From assembly GCA_044361595.1 (NCBI GenBank), contig JBIKIN010000010.1, forward strand, positions 1-64,000: a DNA stretch of 64,000 nucleotides. The letters are read 5' to 3'. This stretch comes from Pseudopedobacter sp044361595 (GTDB lineage: Bacteria > Bacteroidota > Bacteroidia > Sphingobacteriales > Sphingobacteriaceae). Made by a program: the position numbers and the translations under genes. Numbering within the stretch: the first letter of the stretch is position 1; each line of letters opens with the position of its first letter. Positions 41,721 through 49,937 of this stretch are shown here, piece by piece. The notes beneath the pieces were generated by a model. That model was not told the origin of the DNA and ran no database searches. It saw only the letters and a program-made list of their open reading frames with translations.

Positions 41721-42580
41721 TGTTGAAAAAAATAAACTGGAAGGCGCTATTATTTGGATTTACATGGGTAATTAGTCTTGCCTCTGTAATTGCTTTAATG
41801 AGTTTTATTGAAATTAAAAAAGCAACAAATACTTGCGCTAAAGTTGAAATTATACTACCAGGTAATCAATATTTTATAGAACGAGAAGAAGTAGACCAAT
41901 TGCTTAATGATAACAACGGCTTACTTATTGGAAGAAGGCTTGCAAATATTAATTTACAAAAATTAGAAAACAGATTGGTGGCAAACCCTTTTGTAGAATA
42001 TGCAAAAGTATATATGGATATGGATGGTGTTTTACACGCCAAAATTAAACAGCGTCAACCTGTTTTAAGAGTGTTAAATTATACTGGTCAGGATTTTTAT
42101 ATAGATAAAAATGGTCTTAAAATACCTTTATCAGATCACTTTACTGCGAGAGTATTAGTAGCAAATGGAGCAATTTTAGAAAGTTTTAATAATAAGATTG
42201 ATACGCTACAAACTAAAATTGCCAAAGATTTATTTGCTGTTGCAAGCTATATAGAACAAGATAAATTGTGGAGCGAGCAAATTGTTCAGATTTATATCAA
42301 TAATGAAAATGACATGGAGCTTGTTCCTAGAGTGGGAACTCAAAAAATAATTTTTGGCAATGCTGATGATTTAGAGAGCAAATTTAAAAACCTAATGGTT
42401 TTCTATAAAAAAGCGATTCCACGAGTAGGTTGGGAGGCATATAGTACTATCAATCTAAAATTTAAAGGCCAAATAGTTTGCGTTAAAAGAGATTCGACGC
42501 TAAAATCAAATAAAGAAATACCTGTACTTACAGACAGTACATCGATAAATCAAGAAGTTCAAGATTCAATAAAAATATAA
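41720..42580 (+). CDS. ftsQ: Cell division protein FtsQ
   Basis: FtsQ (DivIB) is a bitopic scaffold joining FtsB/FtsL to the division machine. The 286-residue protein has a short cytoplasmic N-terminus, one membrane helix (LLFGFTWVISLASVIALMSF, about 10-30) and a periplasmic part with a POTRA-like segment (about 40-115) and a beta domain. Identity is low in this family; the fold and the position between murC and ftsA support it. Translation starts at GTG in a TAGTG overlap. Confidence 0.9.
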   Translation: MLKKINWKALLFGFTWVISLASVIALMSFIEIKKATNTCAKVEIILPGNQYFIEREEVDQLLNDNNGLLIGRRLANINLQKLENRLVANPFVEYAKVYMDMDGVLHAKIKQRQPVLRVLNYTGQDFYIDKNGLKIPLSDHFTARVLVANGAILESFNNKIDTLQTKIAKDLFAVASYIEQDKLWSEQIVQIYINNENDMELVPRVGTQKIIFGNADDLESKFKNLMVFYKKAIPRVGWEAYSTINLKFKGQIVCVKRDSTLKSNKEIPVLTDSTSINQEVQDSIKI

Positions 42581-42585
42581 TCAAC

Positions 42586-43938
42586 ATGGAAAAAGCTATC
42601 ACTAAAAACTCTAAAAGTTCATCAATTGTAGTAGGTCTAGATATCGGAACTACTAAAATTTGTGTGATTATTGGTCGTAGAAACGAGCAAGGTAAAATAG
42701 AAGTACTAGGTTTAGGTAAAGCCACATCTGATGGTGTTACTCGTGGTGTAGTTTCCAATATTGCTAAAACTGTTAAAGGTATTTTACAAGCAGTAGAAGA
42801 AGGTAGTAACCAATCTAATGTTGATGTTAAAATAGTTAACGTAGGTATAGCTGGTCAACACATTAAAAGTTTACAACACCGTGGTATTTTAACGCGTAAA
42901 GATTTAAGTAACGAAATTGCAAAAAAAGATATTGATCGTTTAATCGACGATATGTTCAAATTAGCGATGAGCCCTGGAGAAGAGATAATCCATGTTTTAC
43001 CTCAAGAGTTCACAGTTGATAACGAACCAGGAATAAAAGATCCAGTAGGTATGGCTGGTGTAAGATTAGAAGCCAATTTCCACATCATTACTGGCCAAGT
43101 TACCGCAATTAAAAATATTATCAGATGTGTTGAGCAAGGTAATCTTGAAACAGAAGATTTAATTTTAGAGCCATTAGCGTCTTCAGAATCGGTTTTAAGT
43201 GATGAAGAAAAAGAAGCTGGAGTAGTTTTAGTAGATATTGGTGGTGGCACTACAGATGTAGCTATTTTTCATGAGGGAATTATTAGACATACTGCTGTAA
43301 TTCCTTTTGGAGGTAATAGTGTAACGGAAGATATCAGAGAAGGATGTTCTGTAATGCGTAACCAAGCAGAACTTTTAAAAGTAAAATTTGGCTCGGCTTT
43401 AGCAGAAGAAAACAAAGAAAATGAAATTATTTGCGTTCCTGGTTTAAGAGGCAGAGAACCTAAAGAAATTTCAATCAAAAATTTGGCTTTTGTAATACAA
43501 GCCAGAATGGAAGAAATAATAGATCACGTACATTATGAAATTAAATCATCTGGTTACGAGAAAAAATTAATAGGTGGTATTGTAGTAACAGGTGGCGGTG
43601 CATTATTAAAACATTTACCTCAATTGATTGAATACGTAACAGGCTTAGATTGTAGAGTTGGTTACCCTAATGAACATCTAGCCAAAAATGAAACATTACC
43701 TAAAAACGTATATGAGGATTTAAAAAGCCCTATGTATGCTACTGGTATTGGATTACTAATTAAAGGAGTAGAAAAGGTAGAAGCACAAATGCTTAAAGAA
43801 TCTTTACAGCAATCAAGAAAAAGTGATAGTACTGTAGAGGTAACTACTAAAAAGACTAGAGGATTATTTGCTAGTTTACTAGAGGGCACTAAAAAATTCA
43901 TAAAAGATGATATCTCAGACCAAGAGTATTTAAAGTAG
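42586..43938 (+). CDS. ftsA: Cell division protein FtsA
   Basis: FtsA is the actin-like protein that tethers FtsZ filaments to the membrane. The 450 residues show phosphate-1 VVGLDIGTTKICVIIG, phosphate-2 VVLVDIGGGTTDVAIF and the adenosine region IVVTGGGALLKHLPQL. The C-terminus ends with an amphipathic stretch (GLFASLLEGTKKFIKDD) fitting the membrane-targeting helix. It is longer than E. coli FtsA by about 30 residues. A 126-base gap with DnaA-like boxes separates it from ftsZ. Confidence 0.97.
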   Translation: MEKAITKNSKSSSIVVGLDIGTTKICVIIGRRNEQGKIEVLGLGKATSDGVTRGVVSNIAKTVKGILQAVEEGSNQSNVDVKIVNVGIAGQHIKSLQHRGILTRKDLSNEIAKKDIDRLIDDMFKLAMSPGEEIIHVLPQEFTVDNEPGIKDPVGMAGVRLEANFHIITGQVTAIKNIIRCVEQGNLETEDLILEPLASSESVLSDEEKEAGVVLVDIGGGTTDVAIFHEGIIRHTAVIPFGGNSVTEDIREGCSVMRNQAELLKVKFGSALAEENKENEIICVPGLRGREPKEISIKNLAFVIQARMEEIIDHVHYEIKSSGYEKKLIGGIVVTGGGALLKHLPQLIEYVTGLDCRVGYPNEHLAKNETLPKNVYEDLKSPMYATGIGLLIKGVEKVEAQMLKESLQQSRKSDSTVEVTTKKTRGLFASLLEGTKKFIKDDISDQEYLK

Positions 43939-43998
43939 TTTTCAACAAAGCACAAGTTTTCAACACAATTAACATTTGTGGATAACTAATGTGGAAAA
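43939..43998. promoter_or_regulatory. DnaA-box-like cluster between ftsA and ftsZ
   Basis: Within 60 bases there are four 9-mers related to the DnaA consensus TTATCCACA. TGTGGATAA (43977-43985) is a perfect match on the minus strand. TGTGGAAAA (43990-43998) has one mismatch in the same orientation. TTTTCAACA (43939-43947 and 43957-43965) has two mismatches and faces the other way. The pairs are 18 and 13 bp apart. Binding by DnaA, and any link of ftsZ expression to replication, is inference. Confidence 0.55.
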
Positions 43999-44064
43999 TT
44001 ATTTATTATTACACTGAGTTAAAATAAGAATTTAAAAAACGCTTACCAACTGATAATTAAAGAT

Positions 44065-45705
44065 ATGCAGTTTGAAATGTTAAAAGAAAAATCATCAATC
44101 ATCAAAGTAATTGGTGTTGGTGGTGGCGGAGGCAACGCGGTAAACCATATGTACAGGCAAGGAATCACGGGTGTGGATTTCATCATCTGTAATACAGATG
44201 CCCAAGCTTTAGAATTAAGTCCAATCCCAAACAAAGTTCAATTAGGCGCAAGCTTAACAGAAGGTATGGGTGCAGGCTCTATTCCAGAGGTGGGTAAAAA
44301 CTCGGCTATAGAAAATATAGACGATGTAAAACAAATGCTTGGCGCAAATACCCGTATGCTTTTCATAACAGCTGGTATGGGTGGTGGTACTGGTACAGGT
44401 GCAAGTCCAATTATTGCTAAAGCAGCTAAAGAACTAGACATTTTAACCGTTGCAATAATTACAACACCGTTTTCTTTTGAAGGTAAACGAAGAAAATCTC
44501 AAGCAGAAGAAGGTTTAGAAGAACTTAAAAAATATGTAGACTCTTACCTTGTCATTTCAAATGATAGGTTAAGAGAAATTTTCGGCAATCTAACTTTGGG
44601 ATCTGCATTTGGGCAAGCTGACGATATTTTAACTACCGCAGCAAAAGGAATTGCAGAAATTATTACTGTACCAGGTTACATCAACGTTGATTTTAAAGAT
44701 GTGCGTACCGTAATGAAAGAAAGCGGTGTTGCAATTATGGGTAGTTACGCTGCTGAAGGTGAAAACAGAGCATTAAAAGCTGTTGAAGGTGCATTAGCAT
44801 CACCACTTTTAAAAGATAATGAAATAGAAGGCGCTAGATATATTCTATTAAATATCAGTTCAGGAGTTAAAGAAGTTACCATGGATGAAGTTAGTATTAT
44901 TACAGACTTTATTCAAGAACAAGCTGGCCTTTCGGCCGATTTAATTTGGGGTAACTGTACAGATCCTGAATTAGGAGATAAAATTTCGGTAACTATAATT
45001 GCAACAGGATTCCAAACGCAAGAAGAAAGAGAGCTAACAAAACAAACTGCTCCAAAAAAACAATTCTTAACTTCAGAAACCCCGTTAATTAAACCAATTA
45101 ATGAGTTTTCAAAAAAGATTGAAAAAGTTACAGAAGAAGAACCAGAAATGGTACAAATGCCTATTCTTAAATCTGAAATATCAAAAGTCCCACAAACCGA
45201 CTTATTTGCTGAGGTTCCAAAAACAAATTACAATCCTTTTAACACTAGCGACGACCTGGTTAAACATCAATTAATAGAAGAGACTAAAGAAGAGACCACA
45301 TCAGAAGTGGAAGATTTTGGTTTTAGTATGAAATTCTCAACTTCAGAATTTGAAACACCTATAATTCCAATTGAGGTTACCAACGAAGTTATTTTTGAAG
45401 AAAATGAAACAATAGTTCCATCAGCTTTTTCAGAAGATGATCAAAAAACTGATGAATCGATGGAGGAGCAATTGAGAAAATCTAAAGAGCGCATCTTACG
45501 CTTAAAAGATTTAAGCATGAAATTACGTTCTACATCAGGCTTGGTAGAATTAGAAAACGAACCAGCATACAAAAGAAAGCAAATGCAGTTAAAAGATGTC
45601 CCTCATTCTTCAGAGTCTCAAGTATCTAGATTTACTTTAAGTAATGAAGATGGACAAACAGAAATAAGACCAAATAACTCTTTCTTACACGATAATGTAG
45701 ATTAA
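44065..45705 (+). CDS. ftsZ: Cell division protein FtsZ
   Basis: FtsZ is the tubulin-like GTPase of the Z ring. The 546 residues include the GTPase domain with IKVIGVGGGGGNAVNHMY, the tubulin signature GMGGGTGTGASPIIAKAA (about 107-124) and TTPFSFEGKRR, then a long acidic linker (about 320-460). The C-terminal block (RILRLKDLSMKLRSTSG ... EPAYKRKQ) is the conserved Bacteroidota tail. The protein is much longer than E. coli FtsZ (383) because of the linker. A strong terminator follows and ends the dcw cluster. Confidence 0.97.
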   Translation: MQFEMLKEKSSIIKVIGVGGGGGNAVNHMYRQGITGVDFIICNTDAQALELSPIPNKVQLGASLTEGMGAGSIPEVGKNSAIENIDDVKQMLGANTRMLFITAGMGGGTGTGASPIIAKAAKELDILTVAIITTPFSFEGKRRKSQAEEGLEELKKYVDSYLVISNDRLREIFGNLTLGSAFGQADDILTTAAKGIAEIITVPGYINVDFKDVRTVMKESGVAIMGSYAAEGENRALKAVEGALASPLLKDNEIEGARYILLNISSGVKEVTMDEVSIITDFIQEQAGLSADLIWGNCTDPELGDKISVTIIATGFQTQEERELTKQTAPKKQFLTSETPLIKPINEFSKKIEKVTEEEPEMVQMPILKSEISKVPQTDLFAEVPKTNYNPFNTSDDLVKHQLIEETKEETTSEVEDFGFSMKFSTSEFETPIIPIEVTNEVIFEENETIVPSAFSEDDQKTDESMEEQLRKSKERILRLKDLSMKLRSTSGLVELENEPAYKRKQMQLKDVPHSSESQVSRFTLSNEDGQTEIRPNNSFLHDNVD

Positions 45706-45728
45706 CTTTATAAATCATTTAAAACATA

Positions 45729-45764
45729 AAACCATTTTCTTAATTGAAAATGGTTTTTTTTTTT
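45729..45764 (+). terminator. Terminator of the dcw cluster
   Basis: A perfect 11-bp stem (arms AAACCATTTTC and its complement, 6-base loop TTAATT) is followed by a run of eleven or so T. It lies 24 bases after ftsZ and directly before the converging cutA-like gene. Confidence 0.92.
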
Positions 45765-46074
45765 AAACAACTAATGTTGTTGTTCTAATTAAATGATCAA
45801 ATGTTTGATTGGCTTGCATAATTGGAGTAGAATAGACAGGAATATCTTCTCCATAATTAATTGCTATAAATTTTTCAATTTGCGAAAAAAGCATAGATTT
45901 AGTTTGCGCAGTAACTACTGTAATCTTGTTACTAATTAACTCGTCGCCATCTAACTTATAAATCTCGTTATTAACATCTATACTAGCGTGTGCTATTAAT
46001 TGTTGAGCCAATAAACTTTTAATTAGAATTTTAGCATCAGTTTGTTTGTTTAAATAAATAATAAGGTTCAGCAT
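45763..46074 (-). CDS. CutA-like small protein
   Basis: A 103-residue protein that resembles the CutA/PII-like fold: an N-terminal beta strand and helix (LNLIIYLNKQTDAKILIKSLL), a second strand pair, and a C-terminal segment (SQIEKFIAINYGEDIPVYSTPI) that parallels the HPYxVPEI region of CutA. The motif match is loose and the catalytic or metal role of CutA itself is uncertain. It lies 12 bases downstream of the tetR gene on the same strand and may share its transcript. Confidence 0.55.
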   Translation of the reverse strand: MLNLIIYLNKQTDAKILIKSLLAQQLIAHASIDVNNEIYKLDGDELISNKITVVTAQTKSMLFSQIEKFIAINYGEDIPVYSTPIMQANQTFDHLIRTTTLVV

Positions 46075-46086
46075 AGTTTAATTTTT

Positions 46087-46764
46087 TTATTGAGGTTTTG
46101 ATGAGAACAATAATTGTTCAATAAACAACTGAACGCTTTTTAAACTATTTGTATTGCCAAAATCTGTTAAAGAAGGTAAATTTTTCATAAAAAAATCTTG
46201 GTAATGCGCCATTTCTAATACAGTACTAGCTAAAGATTTAGGGAATGGATAATTTGGACTGTATGCCAAAATCGCTTCACTAATACGTTGACAGAGTTTT
46301 TTGTATGGCATAAATAACTGTTCCTTATTATCTTCTGTAACATGTTTAGTTAAATACACTTTAGAAGACTCAGCTATAATAATATCATGTAAATCTTCCA
46401 AATTGATAGCTGCTTGCGCTGTTTCTTGACCCTCTAATTGCCAAGTTAAAACAGCCGCTATAGTCTTTAGGTTAACCTCAGCATCTTCAATGTTATTGGT
46501 ATTAAACATCACTTGATAATCTAACCAGTTCCAATACCATGCGACTATATAACTTAATAACCTATGCTTGTTTTCGAAGTACCTATAAACAGTAGCTTCG
46601 GTTATTTTTGTCTCTTCTGCCAATTTTTTAAAAGTGAAAGCCTCAAAACCTAAAGTCTTAATCAAATAAGTACTATTCTTTAAAATTCTTTGGCCAATTT
46701 CACTCTGCTCAGGATCTCTCAAAAACAGTTTGCTATTCATTTTTGGCTTTAGTTGCCATTCCAT
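46087..46764 (-). CDS. TetR/AcrR-family transcriptional regulator
   Basis: A 225-residue regulator with an N-terminal helix-turn-helix at about 40-70 (EAFTFKKLAEETKITEATVYRYFENKHRLL), typical of TetR, and a helical ligand-binding domain of unknown ligand. The start at 46764 is used; a second ATG at 46740 would give 217 residues. It diverges from the ABC/HlyD/TolC genes. A long inverted repeat sits on its own -7 box, so autorepression and control of the exporter are likely. Confidence 0.92.
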   Translation of the reverse strand: MEWQLKPKMNSKLFLRDPEQSEIGQRILKNSTYLIKTLGFEAFTFKKLAEETKITEATVYRYFENKHRLLSYIVAWYWNWLDYQVMFNTNNIEDAEVNLKTIAAVLTWQLEGQETAQAAINLEDLHDIIIAESSKVYLTKHVTEDNKEQLFMPYKKLCQRISEAILAYSPNYPFPKSLASTVLEMAHYQDFFMKNLPSLTDFGNTNSLKSVQLFIEQLLFSSKPQ

Positions 46765-46777
46765 ATCTAAACAATTG

Positions 46778-46804
46778 CTCCTATATTTACAACAAATATA
46801 GGAG
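46778..46804. promoter_or_regulatory. Inverted repeat operator overlapping the tetR promoter
   Basis: CTCCTATATTT and its exact complement (11-bp arms) flank a 5-base spacer. The right arm contains, on the minus strand, TATATTTG (46793-46800), a full match to the -7 box for tetR, 28 bases before its start. This is the arrangement expected for an autorepressed TetR gene. No -33 TTTG is clear. Confidence 0.7.
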
Positions 46805-46820
46805 AATATGTCACGAATTA

Positions 46821-46842
46821 ATCATTTACTATAATAAATGAT
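46821..46842. promoter_or_regulatory. Second inverted repeat in the tetR-ABC divergent region
   Basis: ATCATTTA and its exact complement (8-bp arms) flank a 6-base spacer. It lies about 30 bases upstream of the plus-strand -7 box (46873-46880), near where the -33 region of the ABC promoter would be. Its sequence differs from the first repeat, so it could bind another regulator or be a weaker site. Confidence 0.45.
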
Positions 46843-46872
46843 AGTATTACTATTATTATTCAAATCAATTTT

Positions 46873-46880
46873 TACTTTTG
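46873..46880 (+). promoter_or_regulatory. Probable promoter of the ABC/HlyD/TolC genes
   Basis: TACTTTTG is a full match to TAnnTTTG, 19 bases before the ABC transporter start. A clear TTTG at 19-21 bases upstream is missing; the region is AT-only. Confidence 0.45.
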
Positions 46881-46899
46881 TTAACGTAAATTTTAAATA

Positions 46900-48570
46900 A
46901 TGGCGCAACAACCTTCATTACGCTCAGCAGTTAAAAAACTTTTTAATCTAATAAATTTAGAAAAAAAGGAAATTAGAAATGTATACATATATGCAATAAT
47001 AAGTGGGATAATTGTTTTATCACTTCCATTAGGTATTCAAGCAATTATTAATTTAATGTTTGGCGCAACAATTAGCACTTCACTTATTGTATTAATCATT
47101 TTAGTTATTATTGGAGTATTATTTGCTGGGGTTTTACAAATAAAACAAATGCGAATTATTGAGCGCATTCAACAAAGAATTTTCACGAGGCTTACCTTTG
47201 CTTATGCTTACAGGATACCTAAACTAAGTCTCCCAAGTATTGACAATTATTACCTTCCTGAATTAGTAAATCGTTTTTTTGATACAGCAAGCTTGCAAAA
47301 AGGTTTATCTAAATTGTTGCTAGATTTTCCAGCTGCCACAATTCAAATATTGTTTGGTTTAATTTTACTTAGTCTTTATCACCCGGTGTTTATAGTTTTT
47401 GGGTTTTTATTGGCCATATTGGTTATAGTTATATTTTACGTTACCAGCCCAAAAGGCTTCAGTTCTAGTATTAGAGAATCGGATTATAAGTTTGATGTTG
47501 CACATTGGTTAGAAGAAATAAGTAGAAGCATAAAGACGTTTAAATTCTTTCAACATACCGATTTACACCTTAAAAAAACAGATAGCTTAGTAAACGGGTA
47601 TTTAGATGCTAGAGAAGAGCATTTCTCAGTATTGGTTTTTCAGTACAGAATAGTAATTGGCTTTAAGGTATTTATCACAGCTGCCATGTTAATTATTGGT
47701 GCAGTTTTATTTGTTAATCAGCAAATAAATATTGGCCAATTTATAGCAACAGAAATTATCATTCTTACCATTACGGGTGCAATAGAGAAATTGATAGTAA
47801 GTTTAGAGGTGGTTTATGATGTATTAACTTCGTTAGAGAAAATAAATAAAGTTTTAGACAAACCTCAAGATACAGATAAAGCATTATTAAGCTCAAATGA
47901 ATGGAAAAAAACAGAAGGACTTGATATCAAAATTAAAGAATTAAATTTTGGTTTTACCCCAAATAATGATGTATTAAAAAACATCAACTTACACATAAAA
48001 GCTGGAGAGAAAGTTTGTTTAACCGGTTCTGAAGGGTCGGGAAAAAGTTCATTCTTGAAATTGCTTAGTGGAATGTGGCCCGATTACAGAGGTAATTTAT
48101 TATTTAATGATGTTCCGTTTAAAAGTATGGTTCCAGACACCTTATACAAACAAGTTGGATTATACTTTAATGAAGATGAACTATTTAGTGGGACATTATT
48201 AAACAATCTTACACTAGGTGCAAAAGAAATTAATTTTACCGAGCTTCAATTTGTTTGCGATTTAGTTGGACTATCAGATTTTATTGGAAGTAAACAAGAA
48301 GGATATGCAGTTAAGTTAGATCCACAAGGTAAAAAGCTATCTTATAACATTGCCCAAAAAATATTATTAGCAAGATGTATTTATCAAAAACCAGCCTTAA
48401 TGCTATTAGAAGACGGCTGGTTAGGAATTGACAAGGAATCAAAAACTAAAATAATTGATTATTTAACAGCTAAAGAAAATAAAACCACGTTAATTACGAT
48501 TACAGATGATGAGTATTTTGCTAAAAAATGTTCACGTACTATTTATCTTTCAAAAGGAACTATAAACTAA
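46900..48570 (+). CDS. ABC transporter with degenerate ATPase domain
   Basis: A 556-residue half-transporter: about six membrane helices (30-310) and a C-terminal nucleotide-binding domain (about 345-556). Walker A is intact (TGSEGSGKSSFLK, about 374-386). The other motifs are not: the Q-loop area reads VGLYFNEDELFSG without Gln, the LSGGQ signature is LSYNI, Walker B plus catalytic Glu reads LMLLEDGW (Glu-Asp instead of Asp-Glu), and the switch His is Thr (LITITDDE). It may bind but hardly hydrolyse ATP. It forms an operon with an HlyD-type adaptor and a TolC-type protein. Confidence 0.88.
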   Translation: MAQQPSLRSAVKKLFNLINLEKKEIRNVYIYAIISGIIVLSLPLGIQAIINLMFGATISTSLIVLIILVIIGVLFAGVLQIKQMRIIERIQQRIFTRLTFAYAYRIPKLSLPSIDNYYLPELVNRFFDTASLQKGLSKLLLDFPAATIQILFGLILLSLYHPVFIVFGFLLAILVIVIFYVTSPKGFSSSIRESDYKFDVAHWLEEISRSIKTFKFFQHTDLHLKKTDSLVNGYLDAREEHFSVLVFQYRIVIGFKVFITAAMLIIGAVLFVNQQINIGQFIATEIIILTITGAIEKLIVSLEVVYDVLTSLEKINKVLDKPQDTDKALLSSNEWKKTEGLDIKIKELNFGFTPNNDVLKNINLHIKAGEKVCLTGSEGSGKSSFLKLLSGMWPDYRGNLLFNDVPFKSMVPDTLYKQVGLYFNEDELFSGTLLNNLTLGAKEINFTELQFVCDLVGLSDFIGSKQEGYAVKLDPQGKKLSYNIAQKILLARCIYQKPALMLLEDGWLGIDKESKTKIIDYLTAKENKTTLITITDDEYFAKKCSRTIYLSKGTIN

Positions 48571-48581
48571 AATAACTTACA

Positions 48582-49937
48582 ATGTTTTTAGAAAGCAAAA
48601 CACATATTGCAAAACTAATGGAGTTTAATTCTTTCGAAAGGATTATTACTCAAAAGCCGTCTAAGAAACTAGCAAAGATTTTTATCATATCTTTTGTAGT
48701 ATTTGTTATTATTATGCTACTTCCTTGGACACAAAATATCCAATCAGAAGGAAGTGTTTCTACCATTAGTCCAAACCAAAGGCCACAACAAATTAACAGT
48801 ATTATTGCAGGCCGTATTGAGAAATGGTATATACAAGATGGGCAAGTTGTTCAAAAAGGAGACACATTGCTCCAAATTAGCGAGGTAAAAGAAGAATATT
48901 TAGACCCTAACCTTTTGGGCAGAGTGTCTGAGCAAATTAAGGCTAAATCCGATGCTATAGAGTTTTATGATCAAAAGGCTAATACAGCCTCTTTGCAACA
49001 AGGTGCATTAAATAGTGCATTAAGATTTAAATTAGAACAACTTCAAAACAAACTAAAACAATACACATTACAAGTACAGTCTGACAGTATAGCATATGTT
49101 GCAGCCACAAATTTGCTAGGTATTAGTACTGAGCAATTAAATCGTCGTAAACAATTATACGCTGCCGATTTAAACTCTTTAACAGAACTAGAAACAAGAC
49201 AACAATACTACCAAGATGCATTAGCAAAGAAAATAAGTGCCGAAAACAAATACTATAACGGCAAAAACGAATTGCTAAACATTAAGTTAGAACTTTTAGG
49301 TACACAGCAAGATTATACCGAAAAACTGTCTAAAATTGAAGGCGAAAAGTTTAGTGCATTATCCCAAGTATCATCTACAGAAGGGGAAGTTGCAAAACTT
49401 AATAATCAGTTTTCTAACTATCAAAAAAGACAAGGTTTTTACGTTATTACTGCCCCACAATCAGGCCAAGTATTACGATCTAGCAAAGCTGGTATTGGAG
49501 AAACTGTAAAAGATGGCGAAATGTTAATGCAGATTGTTCCACAAGTATTTGAGCCCGCTGTAGAAATATTTATTAGTCCGCTTAATATGCCTTTAATTGC
49601 GAAAGGACAAAAAGTACAATTACAATTTGATGGTTTCCCTGCTATTGTGTTCTCTGGATGGCCACAAGCATCTTATGGGATTTTTTCGGGTAGAATTGCA
49701 GCTGTTGATCAATCTATAGCTAACAATGGGAAATTTAGAATTTGGGTAAAACCAGATCCAAAAGAAAGACCATGGCCTAAAGAAATTAAATTTGGTGCAG
49801 GAACTAAAAGTATAGCTTTATTAAGCGATGTACCTCTAATTTATGAATTATGGCGACAATTAAATGGCTTTCCGCCAGAATTTTACAAACCAGATCCAGG
49901 AAACGATAAAGATAAAAGCGCAAAAAATGAGAAGTAA
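48582..49937 (+). CDS. HlyD-family membrane fusion protein
   Basis: The periplasmic adaptor of a type I secretion-like pump. The 451 residues have one membrane helix (about 26-47, IFIISFVVFVIIMLLPW), a biotinyl-lipoyl-like half (GRIEKWYIQDGQVVQKGDTLL), a long coiled-coil hairpin (about 120-270) and a beta-barrel region with ITAPQSGQVLRSSKAGIGETV. It starts 11 bases after the ABC gene and overlaps the next gene by 11 bases. Cargo is unknown. Confidence 0.92.
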   Translation: MFLESKTHIAKLMEFNSFERIITQKPSKKLAKIFIISFVVFVIIMLLPWTQNIQSEGSVSTISPNQRPQQINSIIAGRIEKWYIQDGQVVQKGDTLLQISEVKEEYLDPNLLGRVSEQIKAKSDAIEFYDQKANTASLQQGALNSALRFKLEQLQNKLKQYTLQVQSDSIAYVAATNLLGISTEQLNRRKQLYAADLNSLTELETRQQYYQDALAKKISAENKYYNGKNELLNIKLELLGTQQDYTEKLSKIEGEKFSALSQVSSTEGEVAKLNNQFSNYQKRQGFYVITAPQSGQVLRSSKAGIGETVKDGEMLMQIVPQVFEPAVEIFISPLNMPLIAKGQKVQLQFDGFPAIVFSGWPQASYGIFSGRIAAVDQSIANNGKFRIWVKPDPKERPWPKEIKFGAGTKSIALLSDVPLIYELWRQLNGFPPEFYKPDPGNDKDKSAKNEK

